Of a DNA stretch of 64,000 nt, positions 45,813 through 54,996 are shown piece after piece. Made by a program: the position numbers and the translations under genes. The stretch's first letter is position 1, and each line of letters opens with the position of its first letter. Location: the NCBI RefSeq assembly GCF_003853645.1, contig NZ_QTPO01000002.1:1-64000 (forward strand). Direction: 5' to 3'. The stretch comes from Burkholderia sp. Bp9143. GTDB taxonomy: Bacteria; Pseudomonadota; Gammaproteobacteria; Burkholderiales; Burkholderiaceae. Below the pieces are notes generated by a model. That model was not told the origin of the DNA, searched no databases, and saw nothing but the letters and a program-made list of their open reading frames with translations.

Positions 45813-47021
45813 TCACTCGAGCGCGCCCGAGCCGAAGATCTCGGTATTGATGCGCTCCGGCGCGACGCCGAGCGCAACCAGCGCGTCACGTTGCGCCTTC
45901 ATGAACGCGATCGGGCCGCAGATGTAGTAGTCGGCATCCGGCACCAGCGCATCGTGCTTCACGCGTTCCGGCGTCAGGCGCCCTTCGAGGTCGTGATCGA
46001 CGCCGCCCCGGTCGTTCGGGCCCACCAGTTCGTACAGCACCGTGCGCTTGAAGTTGGCGTGTTCGCGCACCGTGTCGTTCAGCCAGTCGCGGAACGCATG
46101 CACCGCGCCCGACCGGCATGCGTGGACGAACCGCACTTCACGCTTGCTGCCTTCGCCGACCAGCGTCGATGCCATCGACACCATCGGCGTCAGGCCGACG
46201 CCGCCGGAGATCAGCACGACCGGCGTATCGACTCCGCGCTTCAGCGAGAATTCGCCCATCGGCGCGGTCACCTCGACGATCGCCCCCTCCTCCACGCCGT
46301 CATGCATCAGCGTCGACACCTTGCCGGCCGGGATCGCTTCCGGCTGGCCGGCCTCGCGCTTGACCGAGATGCGCAGCCACTTGCCGTGCGGCGCGTCGGA
46401 CAGGCTGTACTGACGCGGCTGGTCGACGCCGAGATCGCCGACGAAGCGCTTCACCGTGATGTACTGGCCCGGCTCGAAGGTCGGCGCCTCGCCGCCGTCG
46501 GCGGGCGTCAGATAGAACGACGTGATCTCGTCGCTTTCACGCACCTTGCGGGCGACCTTGAACGGACGGAAGCCGCTCCACGCGGCGCCCGCGTACAGGT
46601 CGGCCTCGGCGCCGATCAGGATCTGCGCGAGCTGGCCGTACGCGACGCGCCATGCCTCGAGCGTCTCCGCATCGACCGCGTCGCCGAGCACTTCGACGAT
46701 CGACGCGAGCAGGTTCTCGCCGACGATCGGGTAATGCTCGGGGCGGATGTTCAGGCTCGCGTGCTTGTGCGCGATGTGCGACACCGCCCCGCCGAGCGCG
46801 CCGAGGTTGTCGATGTTCGCCGCATATGCATAGACCGCCTTCGCGAGCGTTTCCGGCTGGCTGCCGGTCTTCTGGTGCGTCTGGTTGAACAGGTTCTTCA
46901 GTTCCGGATGCCGCGCGAACATGCGCTGGTAGAAGTGCTTCGTGATCGTCGCGCCGTGCACGGCGAGGACAGGGGCAGTGGCCTTCACGCGAGCCATCTG
47001 ATCAGCGGTGATGTGGGTCAT
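45813..47021 (-). CDS. hmp: Flavohaemoglobin, nitric oxide dioxygenase
   Basis: A 402-residue Hmp that converts NO and O2 to nitrate using NAD(P)H. The N-terminal globin domain (about 1-140) carries the proximal His in SHIAHKHASLNI. Then comes an FAD domain with RQYSLSDAPHG (about 207-217) and a NAD domain with ISGGVGLTPMVSMAS (about 269-283), ending EIFGSGALE. Length and domain order are standard. An NsrR-like operator lies just upstream of the start, so de-repression by nitric oxide is likely. Confidence 0.97.
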   Translation of the reverse strand: MTHITADQMARVKATAPVLAVHGATITKHFYQRMFARHPELKNLFNQTHQKTGSQPETLAKAVYAYAANIDNLGALGGAVSHIAHKHASLNIRPEHYPIVGENLLASIVEVLGDAVDAETLEAWRVAYGQLAQILIGAEADLYAGAAWSGFRPFKVARKVRESDEITSFYLTPADGGEAPTFEPGQYITVKRFVGDLGVDQPRQYSLSDAPHGKWLRISVKREAGQPEAIPAGKVSTLMHDGVEEGAIVEVTAPMGEFSLKRGVDTPVVLISGGVGLTPMVSMASTLVGEGSKREVRFVHACRSGAVHAFRDWLNDTVREHANFKRTVLYELVGPNDRGGVDHDLEGRLTPERVKHDALVPDADYYICGPIAFMKAQRDALVALGVAPERINTEIFGSGALE

Positions 47022-47036
47022 GTTCGTTCTCCGTTA

Positions 47037-47059
47037 AACATGCACATACAATACATCTT
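47037..47059 (-). promoter_or_regulatory. NsrR-like operator in front of hmp
   Basis: Read on the minus strand, AAGATGTATTG-T-ATGTGCATGTT resembles the NsrR site, an 11-1-11 repeat of AAGATGYATTT. The left half matches 10 of 11 positions and the right half 8 of 11. It ends 15 bases before the hmp ATG. NsrR is the nitric-oxide-sensing repressor of hmp in many proteobacteria. Confidence 0.6.
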
Positions 47060-47115
47060 TAAAAATCGATGCCCCTTGGGCAAATTGTCGCAGCGCGGAA
47101 AAACGACACCGGGGG

Positions 47116-47667
47116 TCAGCGGACGCGCCCGCGCTCCCACAGCACGTCCGCGCCGCCATCCGCGCGGTTCAGCACGCGCGCCAGCACGAACAGCAGGTCC
47201 GACAGCCGGTTCACGTAACGCCGCGGCGCATCATTGAGCGTGTCGGTGCGCCCGAGCGCGACGATCGAGCGCTCCGCGCGGCGGCACACCGTCCGGCATA
47301 CGTGCGCGAGCGACGCCGCACGCGAGCCGGCGGGCAGGATGAATTCCTTCAACGGCGGCAGCGTCGCGTTGTAGTCGGCCAGCCACCGGTCGAGGCGCGC
47401 GAGGTGCGTGTCGTCGAGCACCGCATGGCCGGGGATGCACAGCTCGCCGCCGAGATCGAACAGGTCGTGCTGGATCGTGACGAGCGCCGTGCGCACGTCG
47501 TCCGGCAGCGGTTCGGCGAGCAGCACGCCGAGATTCGAGTTCAGTTCGTCGACGTCGCCGATCGCGGCGATCCGCGCGTCGTCCTTACCGACGCGCCGTC
47601 CGTCGCCGAGGCCAGTGGTGCCGTCGTCGCCCGTGCGCGTCGCGATCTTGCTCAAACGGTTGCCCAT
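47116..47667 (-). CDS. Cob(I)alamin adenosyltransferase, PduO type
   Basis: A 183-residue ATP:corrinoid adenosyltransferase that makes adenosylcobalamin. The N-terminal ATP motif is TRTGDDGTTGLGDGRRVGKD (about 9-28), followed by GDVDELNSNLG and the helical core with CRRAERSIVAL and YVNRLSDLLFVLAR. No other cobalamin gene is next to it, so it probably serves corrinoid salvage. It is divergent from the FAD oxidase at 47808. Confidence 0.93.
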   Translation of the reverse strand: MGNRLSKIATRTGDDGTTGLGDGRRVGKDDARIAAIGDVDELNSNLGVLLAEPLPDDVRTALVTIQHDLFDLGGELCIPGHAVLDDTHLARLDRWLADYNATLPPLKEFILPAGSRAASLAHVCRTVCRRAERSIVALGRTDTLNDAPRRYVNRLSDLLFVLARVLNRADGGADVLWERGRVR

Positions 47668-47807
47668 GCGAATGTCCTCTCGTGCGCGGCCGCGATGCGG
47701 CCCGGTTGGGTTGGAACGCGATTATCGCAGCCCGCGGCGGCGGGCGCAGCGGGCGTTCCAGCGTAGAATGGGCCGAAAGTTTGACAAGCAGTCGTCAGGA
47801 GACGTTC

Positions 47808-49217
47808 GTGAATCACCCTGCCCCGCCGGCCACCACGCGCTGCCCGCTGCCTCCCGCCATGCTCGATGCGCTGCGCGCCGCCTTCGGCGAGCGCGTGTCG
47901 ACCGCCGACGCCGTCCGCGCCCATCACGGCCGCGACGAATCGCCGTTCGATCCGCAACTGCCCGACGCCGTCGTGTTCGCCCGCAACGCCGATGAAGTCC
48001 GAGAAGTCGTGTCGCTGTGCGCGCTCTACAGCGTGCCGCTGATCCCGTACGGCGCCGGCTCGTCGCTCGAGGGCCACCTGCTCGCCGTACGCGGCGGCGT
48101 CTCGCTCGACCTGTCCGAAATGAACCGCGTGCTGTCGATCAACGCGGAAGACCTGACGGTCACGGTCGAACCGGGCATCACGCGCAAGGCGCTCAACGAA
48201 GCACTGCGCGACACCGGCCTGTTCTTCCCGATCGATCCGGGCGCCGACGCCAGCATCGGCGGCATGACCGCGACCCGCGCATCGGGCACCAACGCCGTGC
48301 GCTACGGGACGATGCGCGAGAACGTGCTCGGCCTGACCGCCGTGCTCGCCGACGGCCGCGTCGTGAAGACGGGCTCGCGCGCGCGCAAGTCGTCGGCCGG
48401 CTACGACCTCACGCGCCTGTTCGTCGGCTCCGAAGGCACGCTCGGCGTGATCACCGAGATCACGCTGCGCCTGCATCCGCTGCCCGAAGCCGTGTCGGCC
48501 GCGATCTGCACGTTCCCGTCGATGGGCGACGCGGTGCGCACCGTGATCGAGACGATCCAGATCGGCGTGCCGATCGCACGCGTCGAGTTCGTCGACTCGC
48601 TCGCGGTGCGCTCGATCAACCGCCACTCGAACCTGACGCTCGCCGAAGCGCCGACGCTGTTCTTCGAATTCCACGGCACCGAGGCCGGCGTGAAGGAACA
48701 GGCCGAGCTGGTGCAGGCGCTCGCGGGCCAGAACAACGGTCAGGGCTTCGAATGGGCGACCCGCCCCGAGGACCGCACGCGGCTCTGGGCCGCGCGCCAC
48801 AACGCGTACTTCGCGATGCTGCAGCTGAAGCCCGGCTGCCGCGCGGTGACGACCGACGTGTGCGTGCCGATCTCGCAACTCGCCGCGTGCGTCGAGGAGA
48901 CCGAAGCCGACCTGCGCGCGTCGACGCTGCCCTGCCCGATCGTCGGCCACGTCGGCGACGGCAATTTCCACGTCGCGATCCTGATCGATCCCGACAAGCC
49001 CGAGGAGATCGACGAAGCCGAGCGCATCAACGACCGGATCGTCGAGCGCGCGCTGCGCCTCGGCGGCACCTGCACCGGCGAACACGGTGTCGGGCTGCAC
49101 AAGATGCGCTTCCTGCCGAAGGAGCACGGCGACAACGCGATCGACGCGATGCGCGCGATCAAGCTCGCGCTCGATCCGCGCAACCTGATGAATCCCGGCA
49201 AGATCTTCACGTGCTGA
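47808..49217 (+). CDS. FAD-linked oxidase, D-lactate dehydrogenase/GlcD-like
   Basis: A 469-residue VAO-family flavoprotein. The FAD domain has IPYGAGSSLEGHLLA near residue 85 and ASGTNAVRYGTM near 160, and the C-terminus has VGHVGDGNFHVAIL and GGTCTGEHGVGLHK. The family oxidises D-2-hydroxy acids such as D-lactate and passes electrons to cytochrome or quinone. AGGAGA 5 bases before the GTG supports this start; a TAGAAT hexamer lies 38 bases upstream. The next gene is a related oxidase, so the two are likely coexpressed paralogues. Confidence 0.88.
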   Translation: MNHPAPPATTRCPLPPAMLDALRAAFGERVSTADAVRAHHGRDESPFDPQLPDAVVFARNADEVREVVSLCALYSVPLIPYGAGSSLEGHLLAVRGGVSLDLSEMNRVLSINAEDLTVTVEPGITRKALNEALRDTGLFFPIDPGADASIGGMTATRASGTNAVRYGTMRENVLGLTAVLADGRVVKTGSRARKSSAGYDLTRLFVGSEGTLGVITEITLRLHPLPEAVSAAICTFPSMGDAVRTVIETIQIGVPIARVEFVDSLAVRSINRHSNLTLAEAPTLFFEFHGTEAGVKEQAELVQALAGQNNGQGFEWATRPEDRTRLWAARHNAYFAMLQLKPGCRAVTTDVCVPISQLAACVEETEADLRASTLPCPIVGHVGDGNFHVAILIDPDKPEEIDEAERINDRIVERALRLGGTCTGEHGVGLHKMRFLPKEHGDNAIDAMRAIKLALDPRNLMNPGKIFTC

Positions 49218-49255
49218 CACGGCGCAGCGATGACGCACCTCCCGCAGGAGACTGA

Positions 49256-50749
49256 ATGAACGCTTCCGTCGAACTATCGAGCGCGACCCGCGCGCAGCGC
49301 CAGCGCGAAGTCGTGCAGGCGCTGATGGCGGTGCTGCCGACGCATTGCCTGCTGTTCCGCGACGAAGACACCGCGCCGTACGAATGCGACGGCCTGTCCG
49401 CGTACCGCCGGCTGCCGCTCGCGGTTGCGCTGCCCGAAACCGAATCGCAGGTGCAGCGGATCGTGCAGATCTGCCGTCGCATGGAAGTGCCGATCGTGCC
49501 GCGCGGCGCGGGCACGAGCCTGTCCGGCGGCGCGCTGCCGATCACGAACGGCGTCGTGCTGTCGCTCGCGCGTTTCACGCGCATCGTCGAGGTCGATCCG
49601 TACGCGCGCACCGCCACCGTGCAGCCCGGCGTGCGCAACCTCGCGATTTCGGAAGCCGCCGCGCCTTACGGGCTGTATTACGCTCCCGATCCTTCGTCGC
49701 AGATCGCGTGCACGATCGGCGGCAACGTCGCGGAAAACTCCGGCGGCGTCCACTGCCTGAAATACGGGCTGACCGTGCACAACGTGATGCGCGTGCGCGC
49801 GGTCACGATCGACGGCGAGATCGTCGAATTCGGCTCGCTCGGCCTCGACACGCCGGGCCTCGACCTGCTCGCGGTGATGATCGGCAGCGAAGGGATGTTC
49901 GCGATCGTCACCGAAGTCACGGTGAAGCTGATCCCGAAACCGCAGACCGCGCAGCTCGTGATGGCGAGCTTCGACGATGTCGTGAAGGGCGGCGAGGCGG
50001 TCGCCGCGATCATCGCATCGGGCATCATCCCGGCCGGGCTGGAGATGATGGACAAGCCGGCCACCCAGGCCGTCGAGGCGTTCACCCACGCGGGCTACGA
50101 CCTCGACGCAAAGGCGATCCTGCTGTGCGAATCGGACGGCACGCCCGAAGAAGTCGCGGAGGAAATCGTCCGCATGACGGCCGTGCTGCGCGAGCATGGC
50201 GCGACGCGCATCCAGGTCTCGCGCAACGAAAGCGAGCGGCTGCGCTTCTGGTCGGGCCGCAAGAACGCGTTCCCGGCCGCCGGGCGTATTTCCGCCGACT
50301 ATTACTGCATGGACGGCACCGTGCCGCGTCGCGCGATCGGCCCGCTGCTCGCCCGCATCGAGCAGCTCGAGACGCGCTACGGGTTGCGCTGCATCAACGT
50401 GTTCCATGCCGGCGACGGCAACATGCATCCGCTGATCCTCTACAACGCGAACGATCCGGACGAGTTGCACCGCGCCGAACAGTTCGGCGCGGAAATCCTC
50501 GAATGCTGCGTGGAATTCGGCGGCAGCGTGACGGGCGAGCACGGCGTCGGCATCGAAAAGCTCAATTCGATGTGCGTACAGTTCTCGCCGCAGGAGCGCG
50601 ATGCGTTCTTCGCGGTCAAGCGCGCGTTCGATCCGCCCGGGCTGCTCAACCCCGACAAGGGCATCCCGACCCGCGCGCGCTGCGCGGAGTACGGCCGCCA
50701 GCACGTGCGCGGGGGGCTGCTGCCGCACCCCGACCTGCCGCGCTTCTGA
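49256..50749 (+). CDS. glcD: Glycolate oxidase FAD subunit GlcD
   Basis: A 497-residue FAD-binding catalytic subunit of glycolate oxidase. The FAD motif PRGAGTSLSGGALPITNG lies near residue 82, NVAENSGGVHCLKYG near 160, and VFHAGDGNMHPLILYN near 382. With GlcE and GlcF it oxidises glycolate to glyoxylate and feeds electrons to the respiratory chain. It starts 38 bases after the upstream paralogue and is followed by glcE after 145 bases. Confidence 0.95.
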   Translation: MNASVELSSATRAQRQREVVQALMAVLPTHCLLFRDEDTAPYECDGLSAYRRLPLAVALPETESQVQRIVQICRRMEVPIVPRGAGTSLSGGALPITNGVVLSLARFTRIVEVDPYARTATVQPGVRNLAISEAAAPYGLYYAPDPSSQIACTIGGNVAENSGGVHCLKYGLTVHNVMRVRAVTIDGEIVEFGSLGLDTPGLDLLAVMIGSEGMFAIVTEVTVKLIPKPQTAQLVMASFDDVVKGGEAVAAIIASGIIPAGLEMMDKPATQAVEAFTHAGYDLDAKAILLCESDGTPEEVAEEIVRMTAVLREHGATRIQVSRNESERLRFWSGRKNAFPAAGRISADYYCMDGTVPRRAIGPLLARIEQLETRYGLRCINVFHAGDGNMHPLILYNANDPDELHRAEQFGAEILECCVEFGGSVTGEHGVGIEKLNSMCVQFSPQERDAFFAVKRAFDPPGLLNPDKGIPTRARCAEYGRQHVRGGLLPHPDLPRF

Positions 50750-50894
50750 GCGCCGCGCAGTTGCGCGGCCCGCGCCGGCCGTGCGCGCGGCGGCGCCTGC
50801 ATGCCTTCGTGATACAGGGCTTAGGGATAGTCGCGATGTGGATTCGCGCCACCCCGGTACAATCGACCGGACAACAACGAGGCAGCAACAGAAC

Positions 50895-51983
50895 ATGGAA
50901 GAGGACGACATCGTCGCCGGATGGGCCGAGCGCATCCGTGCCGCCAGTGCCGACGGCCGGCCGCTGCGGATTCGCGGCGGCGGCACCAAGGACTGGTACG
51001 GCCAGGCGCTGGACGGCGAAATACTCGACACGCGCGCGTTTCAGGGCGTCGTGTCGTACGACCCGGCCGAACTCGTCGTCACGGTCCGCGCGGGCACGCC
51101 GCTCGCGCAGCTTGAAACCGTCCTCGCCGAGTGCGGCCAGATGCTGCCGTTCGAGCCGCCCCACTTCGGCCGCGCGGCCACCGTCGGCGGCTGCGTCGCG
51201 GCCGGCCTCGCGGGCCCGCGCCGCGCGACCTGCGGCGCGCCGCGCGATTTCGTGCTCGGCGTCACGCTGATGAACGGGCGCGGCGAAGTGCTGCGCTTCG
51301 GCGGGCAGGTTGTGAAGAACGTCGCCGGCTACGACGTGTCGCGGCTGATGGCCGGCGCGCTCGGCACGCTCGGGCTGATGCTAGACCTGTCGATCAAGGT
51401 GCTGCCGGTACCGGTCGCCGAAGTCACGCTGAAGTTCGAGATGAGCGCGACCGACGCGGTGCGCAAGCTCAACGAATGGGGCGGCCATCCGCTGCCCGTC
51501 AGCGCGAGCGGCTGGCGCAACGGCACGCTCGTGCTGCGGCTGTCCGGCGCCGAGGCCGCCGTGAAATCGGCGAAGACGCTGCTCGGCGGCGAAGTCGTCG
51601 ACGCGGTCGAGGCCGAGCGCTTCTGGGCCGGCCTGCGCGAGCACACCGACCCGTTCTTCAACGGCGTCCCGCCCGGCTACGCGCTGTGGCGGCTCGCGCT
51701 GCCGTCGATCACCGAGCCGATGCACCTGCCCGGCACCCAGCTGATGGAATGGGGCGGCGCTCAGCGCTGGTGGATCACCGATGCCGACGCGCAGACGGTG
51801 CGCATGAGCGCGAAGCAGGCCGGCGGCCATGCGACGCTGTTCCGCGCGGGTGAGTCCTACGACCGCAGCGCGGGCGTGTTCACGCCGCTGCCCGCGCCGC
51901 TGATGAAAATTCACCGCGGGCTGAAGACTGCATTCGATCCCGCACGCATCTTCAACCGCGGCCGGCTCTACCCGGATCTCTGA
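50895..51983 (+). CDS. glcE: Glycolate oxidase subunit GlcE
   Basis: A 362-residue FAD-binding subunit, shorter than GlcD. The N-terminal half has LRIRGGGTKDWYG near residue 25 and GGQVVKNVAGYDVSRLMAG near 136; the C-terminal cap is reduced, and the protein ends FNRGRLYPDL. Start at MEEDDIVAGWAERI. glcF begins 10 bases after its stop. Confidence 0.95.
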   Translation: MEEDDIVAGWAERIRAASADGRPLRIRGGGTKDWYGQALDGEILDTRAFQGVVSYDPAELVVTVRAGTPLAQLETVLAECGQMLPFEPPHFGRAATVGGCVAAGLAGPRRATCGAPRDFVLGVTLMNGRGEVLRFGGQVVKNVAGYDVSRLMAGALGTLGLMLDLSIKVLPVPVAEVTLKFEMSATDAVRKLNEWGGHPLPVSASGWRNGTLVLRLSGAEAAVKSAKTLLGGEVVDAVEAERFWAGLREHTDPFFNGVPPGYALWRLALPSITEPMHLPGTQLMEWGGAQRWWITDADAQTVRMSAKQAGGHATLFRAGESYDRSAGVFTPLPAPLMKIHRGLKTAFDPARIFNRGRLYPDL

Positions 51984-51993
51984 GCTCTGAACG

Positions 51994-53220
51994 ATGCAAA
52001 CGAACCTCGCCGATTTCATCCGCAATACGCCCGACGGCGACGAGGCCGACGCGATCCTGCGCAAGTGCGTGCATTGCGGCTTCTGCACCGCGACGTGCCC
52101 GACCTACCAGTTGCTCGGCGACGAACTCGACGGCCCGCGCGGCCGCATCTACCTGATCAAGCAGATGGTCGAAGGCGCGCCCGTCACGCGCAGCACGCAG
52201 CAGCACCTCGACCGCTGCCTCACCTGCCGCAGTTGCGAGACGACCTGCCCGTCGGGTGTCCAGTACGGCCGGCTCGTCGAAATCGGCCGCAAGCACGTCG
52301 AGGCGCAAGTGCAGCGCCCCGTGCAGCAACGGCTCGTGCGCCGCGTGCTCGCCAGCCTCGTGCCGAACGCGGCGCTGTTCTCCCCGATCATGCGGCTCGG
52401 CCAGCACGTACGACCGCTCTTGCCGAAACGGCTGCGCGACAAGGTGCCGCCGCGCACCCGGCTGCTCGAATGGCCACAGCGCACGCATCCGCGCAAGATG
52501 CTGATGCTCGCCGGCTGCGTGCAGCCGTCGATGCTGCCGAACATCAACATCGCGACCGCGCGCGTGCTCGACGCGCTCGGCGTCGAGACGATCGTCGCGC
52601 CCGACGCGGGCTGCTGCGGCGCGATCCGCCTGCACCTGAACTACCACGACGAAGCGCTCGACGACGCGCGGCGCAACATCGACGCATGGTGGCCGTACGT
52701 GGAGCAAGGCGCCGAGGCGATCGTGATGAACGCATCGGGCTGCGGCGTGACGGTGCTCGAATACGCGCACCTGCTGCGCGACGACCCGGCCTACGCGGAG
52801 AAGGCGCAGCGGATCGTCGCGCTGACGCGCGACATCTCCGACGTGCTGCTCGCGTTCGAGGCCGAGCTCGCGACGCTCGCGCGGCGCCGCGCCATCCATA
52901 CCGTCGCGTACCACCCGCCGTGCACGCTGCAGCACGGCCAGCAGTCGCGCGGCAAGGTCGAGCGCCTGCTCGAGACGCTCGGCATCGACGTGCGGCTACC
53001 GGCCGACAGTCACCTGTGCTGCGGGTCGGCCGGCACCTATTCGCTGACGCAGCCGTCGCTGTCGTACCGGCTACGCAAGCAGAAGCTGCTGAAGCTGCAG
53101 GCACTCGAGCCGCAGATGATCGTGTCCGGCAACGTCGGCTGCATCGCGCACCTGCAAAGCGGCACGCAGATTCCGGTCGCGCACTGGATCCAGCTCGTCG
53201 AGCATCTGCTGTACGGCTAG
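51994..53220 (+). CDS. glcF: Glycolate oxidase iron-sulfur subunit GlcF
   Basis: A 408-residue electron-transfer subunit. Two 4Fe-4S motifs are in the N-terminal 100 residues: CVHCGFCTATCPTY near residue 24 and CLTCRSCETTCPSG near 74. Two CCG domains follow (MLAGCVQPSMLPN through DAGCCGAIRL, and HPPCTLQHGQ through CCGSAGTY). It completes glcDEF. No glcC-like regulator is present in this window. Confidence 0.96.
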   Translation: MQTNLADFIRNTPDGDEADAILRKCVHCGFCTATCPTYQLLGDELDGPRGRIYLIKQMVEGAPVTRSTQQHLDRCLTCRSCETTCPSGVQYGRLVEIGRKHVEAQVQRPVQQRLVRRVLASLVPNAALFSPIMRLGQHVRPLLPKRLRDKVPPRTRLLEWPQRTHPRKMLMLAGCVQPSMLPNINIATARVLDALGVETIVAPDAGCCGAIRLHLNYHDEALDDARRNIDAWWPYVEQGAEAIVMNASGCGVTVLEYAHLLRDDPAYAEKAQRIVALTRDISDVLLAFEAELATLARRRAIHTVAYHPPCTLQHGQQSRGKVERLLETLGIDVRLPADSHLCCGSAGTYSLTQPSLSYRLRKQKLLKLQALEPQMIVSGNVGCIAHLQSGTQIPVAHWIQLVEHLLYG

Positions 53221-53342
53221 CACGGCGCCGGCCCGGCCGGTCGCGCACGGCATCCCGTCCGTATAATGGGCGAATCGATGCGGCGCGTGCCGTGCCGCAT
53301 CCGCCGCCGTACTCGCTTCCCGTGCCTGCTTCCGTGCCCGTC

Positions 53343-54041
53343 ATGTCCGATTTCGCCGCCCGTCTCGACTCCGTTCACCGCCGCATCGCCGACGCCGCCC
53401 GCGCGGCCGGCCGCGATCCCGCCACCGTCTCGCTGCTCGCCGTGTCGAAGACGTTTCCCGCCGACGACGTGCGCGCCGCGCATGCGGCCGGACAACGCGC
53501 GTTCGGCGAGAACTACGTGCAGGAATCGATCGACAAGATCGACGCGCTCGCGGATCTCCGCGCCGCGCTCGAATGGCACTTCATCGGGCCGCTGCAATCG
53601 AACAAGACGCGCCCGGTCGCCGAACGGTTCGACTGGGTCCATTCGATCGACCGGCTGAAGATCGCGCAGCGCCTCGCCGAACAGCGCCCCGCGCACCTGC
53701 CGCCGCTCAACGTATGCGTGCAGGTGAACATCAGCGGCGAGGCGTCGAAGAGCGGCGTCGCGCCGGCCGACGTGGCCGACGTCGCGCGCGCGGTCGCCGC
53801 GCTACCGGCACTGCGCCTGCGCGGCCTGATGGCAATTCCAGAGCCGGCCGGCGATACCGACGCGCAACGCGCGCCGCATCGCGCGCTGCGTGCGCTGTTC
53901 GATGCATTGCGTGCCGAAGGCCTGCCGCTCGATACGTTGTCGATGGGCATGTCCGCCGATCTCGAGGCCGCGGTACTCGAAGGCGCGACGATCGTGCGCG
54001 TCGGCACCGCGATCTTCGGCGCACGCGACTATTCGCACTGA
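53343..54041 (+). CDS. yggS: PLP homeostasis protein YggS
   Basis: A 232-residue PLP-binding barrel protein that controls pyridoxal phosphate levels and amino-acid balance. Lys36 in [14 protein letters not shown] is the expected Schiff-base residue; [17 protein letters not shown] and [22 protein letters not shown] (split at the phosphate site) are family blocks. A TATAAT hexamer at 53262 may be its -10. It is followed by proC after 49 bases, a widely conserved pair. Confidence 0.95.
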   Translation: MSDFAARLDSVHRRIADAARAAGRDPATVSLLAVSKTFPADDVRAAHAAGQRAFGENYVQESIDKIDALADLRAALEWHFIGPLQSNKTRPVAERFDWVHSIDRLKIAQRLAEQRPAHLPPLNVCVQVNISGEASKSGVAPADVADVARAVAALPALRLRGLMAIPEPAGDTDAQRAPHRALRALFDALRAEGLPLDTLSMGMSADLEAAVLEGATIVRVGTAIFGARDYSH

Positions 54042-54090
54042 GCGCCACCCTTTTTCGCCTTTTCGTTCACTCACTCGCTCAATCCGACAT

Positions 54091-54903
54091 ATGAAAATCG
54101 CATTCATCGGCGGCGGCAACATGGCCGCGGCCCTGATCGGCGGCCTGATCAAGCGCGGCGTCGCCGCTGACGGCCTGTATGCCATCGACGTCAACGAGGA
54201 CGTCCGCGCGCGCGCCGCGCAGCAATTCGGCATCCGCACCGGCGCGGCCATCGACGCAACGCTCGCGGACTACGACGCGATCGTGCTCGCGGTGAAACCG
54301 CAGGTGCTGAAGGACGTCGCGCAGGCGCTCGCGCCGCAGCTGAAGTCGCAGCTCGTGATCAGCATCGCGGCCGGCATCCGCGGCACCGATCTCGCGCGCT
54401 GGCTCGGCAACTACGCGCGCGTCGTGCGCACGATGCCGAACACGCCCGCGCTGGTCGGCATGGGCGTGACTGGTCTCGCCGCGCTGCCGGGCGTCGACGC
54501 GGCCGGTCGCGAGCTCGCGTCGAACGTGCTCGGCGCGGTCGGCGAGATCGTATGGTTCGACGACGAAGCGCAGCTCGATGCCGTCACGGCGATTTCGGGC
54601 AGCGGTCCGGCCTACGTGTTCTATTTCATCGAAGCGCTGCAGGAAGCCGCGCGCCGCCTCGGGATGAACGACGAACAGGGCCGCGCGCTCGCGGTCGCGA
54701 CGTTCGCGGGTGCCGCGCAGCTTGCCGCGCAATCGGGCGAACCGGCGAGCGTGCTGCGCGAGCGCGTGACGTCGAAGGGCGGCACGACGGCCGCCGCGCT
54801 CGCGTCGTTCGACGCGCAGGGTGTCAAGGAAGCGATCGTGCGCGGCGCGCTGGCAGCCGAGGCACGCGCGAAGGAAATGGGCGACGAGCTCGGCCGCGCG
54901 TAA
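54091..54903 (+). CDS. proC: Pyrroline-5-carboxylate reductase
   Basis: A 270-residue enzyme for the last step of proline synthesis. It has the dinucleotide motif MKIAFIGGGNMAAALIGG at the N-terminus, MPNTPALVGMGVTGL near residue 118, and the C-terminal VTSKGGTTAAALASFD signature. It is probably transcribed with yggS. A strong symmetrical terminator follows. Confidence 0.97.
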   Translation: MKIAFIGGGNMAAALIGGLIKRGVAADGLYAIDVNEDVRARAAQQFGIRTGAAIDATLADYDAIVLAVKPQVLKDVAQALAPQLKSQLVISIAAGIRGTDLARWLGNYARVVRTMPNTPALVGMGVTGLAALPGVDAAGRELASNVLGAVGEIVWFDDEAQLDAVTAISGSGPAYVFYFIEALQEAARRLGMNDEQGRALAVATFAGAAQLAAQSGEPASVLRERVTSKGGTTAAALASFDAQGVKEAIVRGALAAEARAKEMGDELGRA

Positions 54904-54936
54904 GCGCCGCGACCTCCGCCGCTCGTCCGGCACCTG

Positions 54937-54971
54937 CAACAAAAAAGCGGCCTCGGCCGCTTTTTTGTTGG
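54937..54971. terminator. Bidirectional terminator between proC and ubiA
   Basis: CAACAAAAAAGCGGCC and GGCCGCTTTTTTGTTG form a nearly perfect palindrome with A- and T-runs, between the convergent proC and ubiA. Confidence 0.92.
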
Positions 54972-54996
54972 CAGCGCGCGTCGGCGCGCGGCCGCT

